Positions 54,622-63,214 of a stretch of 64,000 bases of DNA are shown here, one piece after another. Numbering within the stretch: position 1 is the first letter of the stretch; each line of letters opens with the position of its first letter. The translations under genes were made by a program, and so were the position numbers. The DNA is from Alicyclobacillus sp. ALC3 (GTDB lineage: Bacteria > Bacillota > Bacilli > Alicyclobacillales > Alicyclobacillaceae), in assembly GCF_028751195.1 (NCBI RefSeq), contig NZ_CP066784.1, positions 4,650,001 through 4,714,000 on the forward strand, in the 5' to 3' direction. The notes beneath the pieces are model-generated. The model searched no databases and was not told the DNA's origin. It saw only the letters and a program-made list of their open reading frames with translations.

Positions 54622-57222
54622 GTGGGGCTTGAAAGCATTGCAAAAGGTTCGCTACCTACCGCTGCGCAAATCCAGCAGTTCATCAACGTGCTCACGGGTG
54701 TGCGCGACGCGGGTCCGCTGTCGTTGCTTGGTCCGGTTGAAAACCCTGCAATAGCGCCTGCGGTGACCCTGCAAAGCGGGTCTCTGACAGGCGACTACCA
54801 GTGGGGATTCTACTGGATCACGGGCATCGAGACAGGCTCAGGGTCCTTCAACATCACTGGCCGTACCCTGGTGAGTGCGCTCACGACAGCACAGACGCTA
54901 TCCAGCCAGCAGGCGAGCGTCAGCATTGCCGGGATTACGGTGCCAACTGGTGTCGTCGGATGGGGCGTGGTGCGCAACCAAAACGGCGGCTCGACGTGGT
55001 ACGAAGTGCCGGGCAGCGAGCAGTTCCTGAGTTCGTCCGGCGCGATGCCTCTCGTGTTCTTTGATAACGTAGCAGACGCGAATCTCGTGACCGCTGCGCC
55101 ATCTACGAACACGACGGGGACAACCCTTGGCGGCAGCAGTATTGAGAGTATCTTGGCGGACATCCAGAACCTGCAGTACAACGTCTACAACATCGAACTG
55201 ACCGACTACTACAGCGGCAAGATTAACCCGATGAAGGGGATGCAGTTCGACGGGTTCTCCGACACCACAAAGGCTGACACGTTTAGCACGACGCTCGCCA
55301 CGGCTGCCGCAGCCGGTGCAACGTCGATTGACCTGACATCCGTTACAGGATTAACGTCCGGCGAGGTCATCGCCGTCCTCGACGGCACGAACTACGAGGA
55401 ACATCTGGTTGCGTCCATCAGCGGTACGACGGTGTCGTTTGCGACGGGTGATTCGCTGACGAATGCGTACGTCGCTACGGCCACAGCAGCACGTACGTCG
55501 TCCGTGATCGATACGGCCGATAAACTGCTGAAGTCCGGCAGCGTCCAACTCGGGTATCACTATGCGGTGACGACGCCATCGCAGGTTGGTTTGGGTGCCA
55601 CTGAGCCATCAAGCGGACGGACACTGGTTATTCTGAGCAACGGGTGGATCGTGAGCGCGTCGATCAAGCAGCCCACATCATCTGCTGGGGGCACCCTCTA
55701 CTGGTACGTGTCGAAGGATGGCGGTGCGAGTTTCAGCCAACTGTGCTACGCAACAAACGTCGGGAACCCGTCTGCCACCCTGTCCGTGGCCTTGGCGTCT
55801 GAGGGAACAACGGTTTACACACTCGGCAGTTGGAACAGCTTTTGGTCGTTTGACGCTACCACGGTACCGATCGTTGTGGCCAGTGCACTCTCGAGTCCGG
55901 ACACGGGCCAAACAGAGTTTGGCGTTGAGTGCGCTCTCGCCGTCGACGGATCGGGCAATCTGCACGGCGTCTGGAGCAGCGCGAATTCAACGTACACCGA
56001 CCTAAACATCCGGTACGGCAAGAGCACAGACGGCGGGAACACGTGGACAGTCACGCAGATAACCACGAACACTACCAACATCGGTGATCAGAACCCAGCG
56101 CTCGCCCTCACATCCAGCGGCGACCCGGTCGTCGTCTGCCAGAACTACAACGGGTCGGGGTATACGGTGGACGCATACTACTACTCAGCAAGCGCGTGGA
56201 ATGGACCCGTCAGCCTCAACAGCTACACCGGGGGAGCCCAGACAAATCCGAGTGTGGCGATTGACGGGAGCGGCACGATACACGCCGTGTGGAGTGGGCC
56301 TATCAATAGCACGTCATCCGCGCATCAGATCCAGTACGCGAATTCGACGGATGGCGAATCCACGTGGTCTGCGTCGGTCGCCCTTACGTCGGCAAGCTAC
56401 AACAGTGGTTACCCGTCTATCACGGTCGACAGCTCGAATAACCTGTGGGTTCTCTTCCAGCAGGCCAACTCCAGCGGCATACCGAACATCTACGAGATTG
56501 AGCACACGTCCGGGGCGTGGGGGACGCCGACCGCGATCACTTCTAACACAACCACGGGGGCGCAGTATGCATCCACCTTGTGGTCCATGTTTAACATGAA
56601 CTGCAATTTTTCCGCGCCCGTCTTCGTATACTCGGAGGGGCAATCCAGCATGTTCCTCGGAAGCTGGGGGAACTCCGAGGTCGTTCAGGCGACCAAAACG
56701 GCCTACATGTCGAAGCGCATTTCCTATCCGTCGCCATTCGGGAACGCGATGCTATGGCTCACGAGGGCGGTCACGGTGTCGACAACTCCAGCGGCAACAA
56801 CGGCAGCGGGCGTCACCAGCATATCGCTTTCGTCCGTGGCGAACCTTGCCCTAGGCGACACGATGGAAATCCGTGAGGGATCGGACTGGGAGCGCTTCGT
56901 GATTGCGTCCATTAGTAGCGGGACCGTGACCTTCGCCAACAACTACGCGCTCGCGAACACCTACGCCACCTCCGCAGTCGTCGCGCGCGTGGACGACCTG
57001 CCGCAGTTGAGTCTTGTGGCCACGGGCGCGAGCGAGGCGTTCAGCAACATGTCGTGGCAGAGCAGCACGCTGAACAGCGACGGGACGATCGAAGACCAGT
57101 ACTACTGGAGCAGTTCCGTGAGCGGTTTGACGGATGCGACCATCAAGATTACGCAGTCGACGAACGCGCCCACCAGCATCACAGCCGTGACGGACCGGTA
57201 CGGAGTTGCCTACGCAGTCTAA
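54622..57222 (+). CDS. Tail fibre with sialidase-type propeller and beta modules
   Basis: The 866-residue fibre has a short N-terminal attachment part, one recurring beta module (about residues 221-290: AAAGATSIDLTSVTGLTSGE), a sialidase/BNR-type propeller region with three Asp-box motifs (SKDGGASF near 365, STDGGNTW near 469, STDGESTW near 575), and a second copy of the module near the C terminus (about 716-785: TAAGVTSISLSSVANLALGD). It likely binds or trims host surface sugars. No catalytic sialidase residues were identified. GTG start. Confidence 0.75.
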   Translation: MGLESIAKGSLPTAAQIQQFINVLTGVRDAGPLSLLGPVENPAIAPAVTLQSGSLTGDYQWGFYWITGIETGSGSFNITGRTLVSALTTAQTLSSQQASVSIAGITVPTGVVGWGVVRNQNGGSTWYEVPGSEQFLSSSGAMPLVFFDNVADANLVTAAPSTNTTGTTLGGSSIESILADIQNLQYNVYNIELTDYYSGKINPMKGMQFDGFSDTTKADTFSTTLATAAAAGATSIDLTSVTGLTSGEVIAVLDGTNYEEHLVASISGTTVSFATGDSLTNAYVATATAARTSSVIDTADKLLKSGSVQLGYHYAVTTPSQVGLGATEPSSGRTLVILSNGWIVSASIKQPTSSAGGTLYWYVSKDGGASFSQLCYATNVGNPSATLSVALASEGTTVYTLGSWNSFWSFDATTVPIVVASALSSPDTGQTEFGVECALAVDGSGNLHGVWSSANSTYTDLNIRYGKSTDGGNTWTVTQITTNTTNIGDQNPALALTSSGDPVVVCQNYNGSGYTVDAYYYSASAWNGPVSLNSYTGGAQTNPSVAIDGSGTIHAVWSGPINSTSSAHQIQYANSTDGESTWSASVALTSASYNSGYPSITVDSSNNLWVLFQQANSSGIPNIYEIEHTSGAWGTPTAITSNTTTGAQYASTLWSMFNMNCNFSAPVFVYSEGQSSMFLGSWGNSEVVQATKTAYMSKRISYPSPFGNAMLWLTRAVTVSTTPAATTAAGVTSISLSSVANLALGDTMEIREGSDWERFVIASISSGTVTFANNYALANTYATSAVVARVDDLPQLSLVATGASEAFSNMSWQSSTLNSDGTIEDQYYWSSSVSGLTDATIKITQSTNAPTSITAVTDRYGVAYAV

Positions 57223-57240
57223 ACGAGAGGAGTGATGTAG

Positions 57241-57735
57241 ATGCCAGAGCGTGTCTCGTTGCCGAACGGCGCACACGCGTACCGTCCATCGCCGTCCGAG
57301 ATGACAGCTGCTGAGCAATTCATGCTGCTCGACCCGAGTATCAACACGCTAGCTGACTTCCAGCAAGCGAAGATAGCCGAGTTGCAAGAAGGGTATGCCG
57401 CCACCATCGCAGGCGGCTTCACGTCCAACGCGACAGGAACGGCGACCGTGTTCGGGTGGGAGCAGTTGGACCAAGCCCATCTGTCACAGCTACAGGCGGC
57501 GATCAACCAGAGCATTGAGACTTTCCCGGTCACCGACTACGCCGACATCTACGGCAACTTGGTCACGCTCACAGCGCAGGCCAACCTTACGCAATTGGAG
57601 ACGGACGCCAACAACTTCGCGTGGGCGAACATCAAGCAGATTCGAGCGCTCGTTGGTCAGGTCCGCGTGGCCACGACCATCGCAGAGGTCCAGGCTGTCG
57701 GCTGGAGCCCTGGCAACTACACACCGCAAGCATAA
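57241..57735 (+). CDS. DUF4376-like fibre-associated protein
   Basis: The 164-residue protein resembles DUF4376-type proteins: AKIAELQEGYAATIAGGFTS, then VFGWEQLDQAHLSQLQAAIN. These are usually encoded just after tail fibres and may be small tail or fibre-assembly proteins. ATG after AGGAGTGATG. Confidence 0.72.
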   Translation: MPERVSLPNGAHAYRPSPSEMTAAEQFMLLDPSINTLADFQQAKIAELQEGYAATIAGGFTSNATGTATVFGWEQLDQAHLSQLQAAINQSIETFPVTDYADIYGNLVTLTAQANLTQLETDANNFAWANIKQIRALVGQVRVATTIAEVQAVGWSPGNYTPQA

Positions 57736-57756
57736 CGCCAACGGTTCAAGCCGCTG

Positions 57757-57777
57757 CACCCTTCGGGGTGTTTTTTT
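57757..57777 (+). terminator. Terminator after the tail fibre genes
   Basis: CACCC (57757-57761) and GGGTG (57766-57770) around a stable TTCG loop, followed by seven T. Confidence 0.85.
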
Positions 57778-57821
57778 GATCCAACGAAATCCCAAGCGAT
57801 TGGGACTTGGAGGTGGTAAGG

Positions 57822-58337
57822 GTGCCTGAGTTTTGGTGCGGGGCTGGCGACATTCTGCTGTATCACAGGCCGCCGAATCTATCCACGCGGCTGATTGAGG
57901 ACGGAGAGAGACTGGAGGATCCAGGGGAGCCAGAGTACTTCTATCACGTTGCCATTGCGCTCGACAAGTACACAAAAATCGAAGCGAACGGGAAGACAGT
58001 TGCAAAGGCAAACATCGACTACGGGAAGTTCAGGACGTTCCGGCTACCGTTCGGTCACGACGCCATTCAACGCGGTCTCAACCTCGTACTTTCCTACGAA
58101 GGCGAGCCGTACGACTGGCCACTCATCATCGATGATGGCCTGCGCTACGCGACACACGACCTCGTGCATCTGCCCGTCGCGTACATCCGGAGCGAAGAGC
58201 GTCGCCGCAAAGTGTGCAGCTCGCTGGCCGCTAAAGACCTCGTTGCCGTGCGTCCGGAGTGGGCGCCGCTACTGGGGCGTAACTCATCGCCCGAAGACAT
58301 CTACAACGTAGTCAAGTCGTTCCCGGTAGGAGCGTGA
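57822..58337 (+). CDS. Permuted papain-like (YiiX-type) hydrolase
   Basis: The 171-residue protein opens WCGAGDILLYHRPPNLSTRL and has FYHVAIALDKYTKIEANGK with the likely catalytic His, fitting the YiiX/permuted NlpC/P60 group, where a GDI(L/V)L segment and the HVAI(A/V) segment flank the active site. A downstream KVCSSLAAKDLV may carry the Cys. Such proteins act on peptidoglycan or acyl groups; here, next to membrane and lysin genes, a lysis or tail-associated role is likely. GTG at 57822, with GGAGGTGG upstream. Confidence 0.65.
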   Translation: MPEFWCGAGDILLYHRPPNLSTRLIEDGERLEDPGEPEYFYHVAIALDKYTKIEANGKTVAKANIDYGKFRTFRLPFGHDAIQRGLNLVLSYEGEPYDWPLIIDDGLRYATHDLVHLPVAYIRSEERRRKVCSSLAAKDLVAVRPEWAPLLGRNSSPEDIYNVVKSFPVGA

Positions 58338-58344
58338 GCCGTAA

Positions 58345-58776
58345 GTGGCGGAGGAGCAAACATTCTTGCAAGAGGACATCAACATCGCCCACGAGGTGGG
58401 CCGACTGCGAGGAGACGTAAACGGTTTGCTCGGATGGAAGACGGTATTCGAGAACCGCATTGACGAGTCCATTCAGAAATTGCATGGCCGTGTCGATGCC
58501 GTGGACGCGAATGTAGACCGGAAGTTCGACGACATGCACGACTACATTAACGAGCGCATGGACGGTCTGCATGTCAAGTTCGACATGGTGATCGAGTCCA
58601 ACGAGAAGGCGGCATCCGCGGCCCTCAAAAGAGCAGAAGAGGAAGCTGCGAAGGCGGAGGCAGAGGCGGCGAATCGGCTCCCAAAATGGAGCAAGTGGTT
58701 CATCGGCATTCTAATCACTTGCGTCTTAACGACAGCGGGGTGGGTGGTCGATGCAGCGATTCACGCGCATCTATAA
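58345..58776 (+). CDS. Coiled-coil protein with C-terminal membrane helix (XhlA-like)
   Basis: The 143-residue protein has a long helix (VGRLRGDVNGLLGWKTVFEN, ALKRAEEEAAKAEAEAANRL) and one C-terminal membrane segment (WFIGILITCVLTTAGWVVDA). This is the layout of XhlA-type holin partners. GTG start. It overlaps the next gene by 26 bases. Confidence 0.7.
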   Translation: MAEEQTFLQEDINIAHEVGRLRGDVNGLLGWKTVFENRIDESIQKLHGRVDAVDANVDRKFDDMHDYINERMDGLHVKFDMVIESNEKAASAALKRAEEEAAKAEAEAANRLPKWSKWFIGILITCVLTTAGWVVDAAIHAHL

Positions 58777-59227
58777 GCGTCTTCTCTACCCGTTCTACTG
58801 GCCATTTATCGAGACGGCATGGGACCGAAAGATTATCTTCACTTTCACCAAGTGGTTCGGCGGCGTGCCAGGTTTCAAGCAACAGGTCCTCTTGATCCTC
58901 GGATGGGCGGCTGTCGACCTGGCGTTCCCAGGACTCGACCCTCACATGTTGGCGCTGATGGCGTTCCTCACCATCTACTCCGGCGGCACGCAGCCGGGGT
59001 TGGCAGTCGGTAACGAACAGTCGATGGGAATGCTGGTTCAGTTACTTAAGAACAACACAGACCAGCTCAAGGCGATGTGGAGCGTCATCAAAGAGCTACA
59101 GAGCATGCGCGTAGAGGACAGGCAGCTTTTGACTCGAGTCCTCGAGGCGTTGCTGGATGACGACCGCGAGGCTGCGATACACGCGGCACGTGCCGCAATG
59201 AAACGAGGTGCAGACAATGGCGATTGA
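58751..59227 (+). CDS. Lysis-region membrane protein (holin candidate)
   Basis: The 158-residue protein has two hydrophobic stretches (VLLILGWAAVDLAF and MLALMAFLTIYSGG) and a long charged C-terminal helix (LVQLLKNNTDQLKAMWSVIK). It could be a holin or a holin partner, given its neighbours. The family is not recognised. Confidence 0.6.
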   Translation: MQRFTRIYKRLLYPFYWPFIETAWDRKIIFTFTKWFGGVPGFKQQVLLILGWAAVDLAFPGLDPHMLALMAFLTIYSGGTQPGLAVGNEQSMGMLVQLLKNNTDQLKAMWSVIKELQSMRVEDRQLLTRVLEALLDDDREAAIHAARAAMKRGADNGD

Positions 59228-59723
59228 GACAGGGATCAGACTCGGCACGTACTTCTCTCCTGACGACGACACCATGGGCACGTTTGTGGACTGTATTCAG
59301 TCCGCACAAACGTCCATTTTCATCGCAGACTTCGCATGGCACGCGCCGATTGCAAAGGCCGATCTCATTGCGAAGAAAAAGGCCGGCATTGACGTGCAGG
59401 TCATCCTGGATGCGACTGAGGGTGGCGAGAAGTACGAGCAAGCAGCCATCCAAGAGATGCGCGATGCAGGCATCGTAGTGTGGCTCACACACAGCCAACA
59501 TGGTAAATACATGCACCACAAGTTCATGGTAGTTGACGGAACCCGCGTTCTGTCCGGCTCATGGAACTTCAGTGAGTCCGCATCTCTCGAAGACAACTAC
59601 TTCGACATCATTGAGAACGAACAGAGGGCTGCACTGTTCGTGAGCAAGTGGACGGAGATTCGCGACTTCGCGAAGGATCACTATATGGAGTTCAACCAGT
59701 GGGCGGAGGGGGCGCAATCGTGA
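59217..59723 (+). CDS. PLD-like nuclease/phospholipase, single HKD motif
   Basis: The 168-residue protein has one phospholipase D-type motif, KYMHHKFMVVDGTRVLSGSWNF, and the upstream strand pattern QTSIFIADFAWHAPIAKADL of the Nuc/PLD family. The single-motif size is that of Nuc-type endonucleases, which dimerise to build one active site. All motif residues (His, Lys, Asp, downstream Gly-Ser) are present. It lies among the lysis genes, which is unusual. ATG at 59217, with GAGGTG 6 bases upstream. Confidence 0.85.
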   Translation: MAIETGIRLGTYFSPDDDTMGTFVDCIQSAQTSIFIADFAWHAPIAKADLIAKKKAGIDVQVILDATEGGEKYEQAAIQEMRDAGIVVWLTHSQHGKYMHHKFMVVDGTRVLSGSWNFSESASLEDNYFDIIENEQRAALFVSKWTEIRDFAKDHYMEFNQWAEGAQS

Positions 59724-60013
59724 GAGAGGAAATCGACGAACACACCGAGGTTATCGAGATGCCCGAGCCCAAGCACGCGGACGCGACACCGATCCTTATC
59801 GGCGCGCTGGCATTCTTTCTGCTGGCTGGCTCCGGCTTGGTACTTCACAACGAGGTTCAGGCGCAGGCAACACGGTTGCACGAGCAGGCGGTCACTATTC
59901 GCGCGCAGTCGGACACAATTCGCGCGTTGCAGGCGACTGAGAGGAACGACCGTAATGCAATCGCCAAGTTGCAGTCTGGGATGACGCGCGAGCAACACAA
60001 TCCGAATTTCTAG
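59720..60013 (+). CDS. Single-pass membrane protein with coiled coil (97 aa)
   Basis: Unknown. One membrane helix (ILIGALAFFLLAGSGLVLHN) then a coiled coil (RLHEQAVTIRAQSDTIRALQ). The shape resembles i-spanin, but the host has no outer membrane, so it is probably a lysis-timing or membrane-anchored factor. GTG at 59720 overlaps the PLD stop by 4 bases. Confidence 0.62.
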   Translation: MREEIDEHTEVIEMPEPKHADATPILIGALAFFLLAGSGLVLHNEVQAQATRLHEQAVTIRAQSDTIRALQATERNDRNAIAKLQSGMTREQHNPNF

Positions 60014-60024
60014 GGGGTGAGCAG

Positions 60025-60378
60025 ATGCCGTGGAAATGTCGGATGGTTGAATACGACCCGGCCATGAAATTAGAAATAGGCGATATGTTTTTCGCGAATG
60101 AGTACCTTCAGAACTCAGTTTCCCTCAAGCACCTGAGCGCACACTATCTCGCTGAGCCTGCAGGCCGACCACCCCTTTGGGTGATGACGCCTGGTGGGTG
60201 TTGGTGTGTGGACGAGCGACCGTTTGTTCGTGGCGAATGGACGGATGGTGGATGGAAAGTAACTGGAACAGCGCCAAACATCACGGCGCGACCTAGCATC
60301 AATTTTCCGGGGCTGTACCACGGCTGGCTGACGGACGGCGTCCTCTCTGACGATCTAGAGGGAAGGCGATACGATTGA
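60025..60378 (+). CDS. Conserved phage protein of the MPWKCRMxEYDP type
   Basis: The 117-residue protein has the start MPWKCRMVEYDPAMKLEIGD and an end NITARPSINFPGLYHGWLTD seen in a widespread phage family of unknown function, encoded near lysis genes. A TTGA overlap couples it to the lysin. Confidence 0.75.
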   Translation: MPWKCRMVEYDPAMKLEIGDMFFANEYLQNSVSLKHLSAHYLAEPAGRPPLWVMTPGGCWCVDERPFVRGEWTDGGWKVTGTAPNITARPSINFPGLYHGWLTDGVLSDDLEGRRYD

Positions 60379-61247
60379 AACCCATCACCATCGCAGTTGA
60401 CCGCTACACGCCGTTCAGCGTGTCTGAGCTGCAGAAGCTCAAGCAGGTTCGCGTGCGTGGTCTGCCGGTTGGAGCCATCGTGGCGTACATCGGTCGGCAC
60501 ACACGTGGGCTCATGAACGGCATCACGCCGCAAGACCTGAAGAACTACGTCGACCACGGGTTCAAGGTCATCTTCAACTTCGAGGGCATGAGCAACAGCC
60601 GCGCCTATTTCACCGCAGCAGAAGGTTACAACGACGGACACGATATTGTACTCGAGTTGAAGTGGCTCGGCGTCGCGCCCGACCCTGGCATCATCGCGTA
60701 CGACAGCGTCGACTACGACGCGTATACGCAAGCGGACTTCGCTGCGGTAGATGCCTACCAGACGGCGCTGATGGCTGAGTTGAGCGGTCAGTTCTCGGAC
60801 GGTGAATACGGTGGTATCGCCGTCCTCAAACACAGCGACGGCACGAAGCACGCGCCGTCGGGAGAGTGGCAGACCGTCGCGTGGAGCAACAACCAGGTGC
60901 TACCCGGCATCAAGATGTACCAGGTACAGGTCAATGCGTGGGTGGCCGGCATGCTGGTTGACATCAACGAGGTCTACGAAGACCCGGGTTGGTACCCGAG
61001 AACAGGAGGCGAGGATGTGCAAACCACCAAAGTGAAGGTTAACGGCGCAGAGTTCCCGGCTGTCGTGTATGACGGGAGCACCTACATCTTGTGGACTGAG
61101 GATCGGCAGATTCCCGGCTTTCAGATGAAGAACGTAAACGGCGAGTGGAACTTCTCGTTTGACAAGACGGCATCGACACCCTCGAGTGCCATCACGTCTG
61201 CTGATATTCACCTCGCGGACGGTTCTACCACAACTCTCAAACCTTAA
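60375..61247 (+). CDS. DUF1906 (Rv2525c-like) phage lysin
   Basis: Residues 1-200 match the DUF1906 glycoside-hydrolase-like (TIM-barrel) fold: VGAIVAYIGRHTRGLMNGIT, GFKVIFNFEGMSNSRAYFTA, IIAYDSVDYDAYTQADFAAV, with YDSVDYD carrying the putative acidic residues. The C-terminal 85 residues (VKVNGAEFPAVVYDGSTYIL) resemble the short stalk/cell-wall-type domain of copper-amine-oxidase-N proteins. It probably cuts peptidoglycan at lysis. TTG start overlapping the upstream stop. Confidence 0.8.
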   Translation: MKPITIAVDRYTPFSVSELQKLKQVRVRGLPVGAIVAYIGRHTRGLMNGITPQDLKNYVDHGFKVIFNFEGMSNSRAYFTAAEGYNDGHDIVLELKWLGVAPDPGIIAYDSVDYDAYTQADFAAVDAYQTALMAELSGQFSDGEYGGIAVLKHSDGTKHAPSGEWQTVAWSNNQVLPGIKMYQVQVNAWVAGMLVDINEVYEDPGWYPRTGGEDVQTTKVKVNGAEFPAVVYDGSTYILWTEDRQIPGFQMKNVNGEWNFSFDKTASTPSSAITSADIHLADGSTTTLKP

Positions 61248-61259
61248 GGAGGCACACAC

Positions 61260-61817
61260 ATGATTTGGAACGGTACAGACTGGACGGTCGTTGTTTCGGT
61301 TGGCGCGGCGTTGGTGGCTAAGATTGCGCACGATCGGCAGTGGCTGCAGAAGAAGGACCCGCAACTCGCGCAGGAGATTCAGAAAGCCGAAGAGTCCCTG
61401 CCGCACGGCATTGGCGTTGCACTCGACGACGCGGGCAAACTGGTGCGCGGGCTGGTCGAGTCGCCGTGGTTCGCCAGCGAAGCAGCGACGGGGAAGGTGG
61501 AGTTGCATCATATCACCAACAAGCTGTTGCAGAGCCACCTAGACGGCGAGATCGCGAAGGTCCTCGCCGCATCCGGCAAAGCGTGGGGAGACATGAGTGA
61601 AACCGAGAAAGGTACACTCATCACGACGGTTCAGGCAGGCCTGCAGAAGCTCGGCGTGACCGTCACCAGTTCGCAGGTGACGGCTGCGGTCAACGCCGTC
61701 GAGGAAGGTATCGCAGCTGTTCAGCCAGCCATGCAGAACGCGGCGAAGCTGGCCGCGTCTATCACGCAACCGGCGACACCGCCAGCTGCCGAAACAGCGC
61801 CTGCAACGACAGCCTAA
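61260..61817 (+). CDS. Possible LLH-type holin
   Basis: The 185-residue protein has a weak N-terminal hydrophobic segment (WTVVVSVGAALVAKI) and a C-terminal helical region TLITTVQAGLQKLGVTVTSS, QVTAAVNAVEEGI like the LLH-type holins. The Ala/Thr/Pro-rich end is low complexity. AAGGAGG precedes the ATG. The call is uncertain because the membrane segment is short. Confidence 0.55.
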   Translation: MIWNGTDWTVVVSVGAALVAKIAHDRQWLQKKDPQLAQEIQKAEESLPHGIGVALDDAGKLVRGLVESPWFASEAATGKVELHHITNKLLQSHLDGEIAKVLAASGKAWGDMSETEKGTLITTVQAGLQKLGVTVTSSQVTAAVNAVEEGIAAVQPAMQNAAKLAASITQPATPPAAETAPATTA

Positions 61818-61862
61818 CACGGAAGGGAGGTGAGCGTTTCACACGCGGTTATGTACACGGCA

Positions 61863-61903
61863 AAGACCCTCGGGACGCACACACCCGGGGGTCTTGTTGT
61901 TGC
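61863..61903 (+). terminator. Bidirectional terminator at the end of the lysis genes
   Basis: AAGACCCTCGGG (61863-61874) and CCCGGGGGTCTT (61884-61895) form a 12-bp stem with one mismatch, followed by GTTGTTG. It lies between the plus-strand lysis genes and the convergent minus-strand exonuclease gene. Confidence 0.7.
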
Positions 61904-61908
61904 GTTAG

Positions 61909-62613
61909 TCAGGCTCCGACTTTCGCGCCTAGAACTGTTTCCATGCTCCATTTTAGGTCGTCGTCCAGGTCGGCTAGATTGCCGAGCGCCCATTCCAAGT
62001 AGGACTTAGGAACATCCTTGAGTGGCACACCTCGGTGTTTTCCGAACGGCATCGTATTCACCGGGATCGGGGAGCTTGAGAATGCCACTAGGGCATCCGC
62101 GTCGTCCGGTGCACCCCTCCTAAGATACTCCGCGATTTCGAACCGCAACACATGCGCCGTAACGAAGGCGTCTCCTTGCGCCCGATGCACGCTCACGTCC
62201 TCGATATCCAGACCGAAATAGTAACGCAGGTACTGATTCGAATGATGTGCCAACTCCGGCCACAGATGTTTGGCTAGTCGATAAGTGCACAGCCACGGGT
62301 TAGCCAACGGTACGAACCCCCTGTCGAATTTGGCATTATGAGCCGCGATGATTGCGCCCTCGGTGCCCCATTCGACGTCTCCCTGCACCTTTGTCCAAGG
62401 ATGTGCATCTTTAACGTGCTTGTATGTTATGTGATGCACAGCAGAAGCCTCGGGTGGTATCACCCTCTCTGGATTCACAAGCGACTCATAAATGGTCTCT
62501 ATCCGACCGTCTAAAAGTTCGACAAGAGCAACGTCGACCACTCTGTCTACGTCCGGATTAAGGCCTGTCGTTTCTGTATCCAGCACAACAAACCGCGTTT
62601 GAGATAACTTCAC
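61909..62613 (-). CDS. DnaQ-like 3'-5' exonuclease with DUF3820 tail
   Basis: The 234-residue protein has the DEDD exonuclease motifs FVVLDTETTGLNP (Asp-x-Glu), IIAAHNAKFDRGFV and VHRAQGDAFVTAHVL (His-x5-Asp). The C-terminal 45 residues (MPFGKHRGVPLKDVPKSYLE) match DUF3820, a small domain often fused to exonucleases of this kind. It may degrade or proofread DNA. It is on the strand opposite to the late genes and downstream of a small HTH gene whose stop overlaps its start. Confidence 0.88.
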   Translation of the reverse strand: MKLSQTRFVVLDTETTGLNPDVDRVVDVALVELLDGRIETIYESLVNPERVIPPEASAVHHITYKHVKDAHPWTKVQGDVEWGTEGAIIAAHNAKFDRGFVPLANPWLCTYRLAKHLWPELAHHSNQYLRYYFGLDIEDVSVHRAQGDAFVTAHVLRFEIAEYLRRGAPDDADALVAFSSSPIPVNTMPFGKHRGVPLKDVPKSYLEWALGNLADLDDDLKWSMETVLGAKVGA

Positions 62614-62828
62614 TCGCCATCATCCTCCCAAACCCAAATTTCCTCCACACTCTTACCCAAAGCACGCGCGATTTTGTAGGCGTTTGGAAGCGTCGGGAGG
62701 GACCATCCTAGCACCAAGCGACTCACCGCATTTTTGTCTAGGCCAGTCTTTTCACATAGCCAGCGTTGCTTAGTGCCGTTCTCTTCGAGTATCGCCTTAA
62801 GACGTGGTCGAATCGTCATCATCATCAC
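62610..62828 (-). CDS. Small XRE-family HTH regulator
   Basis: The protein of about 70 residues is one helix-turn-helix domain (TKQRWLCEKTGLDKNAVSRL). The start is unclear: GTG 62828 and ATGs at 62825, 62822 and 62819 follow one another with only a weak SD. It overlaps the exonuclease gene by 4 bases, so the two form one unit, probably expressed in the lysogen and possibly self-regulated. Confidence 0.78.
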   Translation of the reverse strand: MMMMTIRPRLKAILEENGTKQRWLCEKTGLDKNAVSRLVLGWSLPTLPNAYKIARALGKSVEEIWVWEDDGE

Positions 62829-62934
62829 CGCGTATTCATTTCTCTACTGAGTACGAAATTCCTCCACGTAAACGCATAATGACAAGTATCGACAGCATAC
62901 ACCTGAACCATCACTTCGATGGAGGTGTTTCGAC

Positions 62935-63159
62935 ATGTTAGAAGGCCGCTTCGCCGCGTTTCTGACAGACAGAATTGCAGAGAAAGCAGCTTCACTTCCG
63001 ATGTCAGCAACGCAACAGGAGATCGTGCTGATGGTGTCTGAGTTGCAGACTGTCGTGGGTGCGATATTTGACTCTAAAGATGGAGGCAAGCGTCGCTCAG
63101 GTACCCGGCGCAGCTCGTCCAGTTCCGTGCGCCTGTCCCGAGGTGGGGGAGAGGCCTAA
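62935..63159 (+). CDS. Small hypothetical protein (74 aa)
   Basis: Unknown. Helical N-terminal half (MLEGRFAAFLTDRIAEKAAS), then a basic Ser/Arg/Gly-rich tail (RRSGTRRSSSSSVRLSRGGG). GGAGGTG before the ATG. It diverges from the HTH-exonuclease pair, with a 106-base gap that should hold both promoters. Confidence 0.6.
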   Translation: MLEGRFAAFLTDRIAEKAASLPMSATQQEIVLMVSELQTVVGAIFDSKDGGKRRSGTRRSSSSSVRLSRGGGEA

Positions 63160-63214
63160 CGCGGTAGCCTGGTAGCGACTCCCTGACTTAATTCTCGATT
63201 TTGGGGGTGACAAC

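Noticed and set aside
59720..60013. Spanin gene
   Set aside because: The membrane-plus-coil shape fits, but the host appears to be Gram-positive and there is no partner lipoprotein gene.
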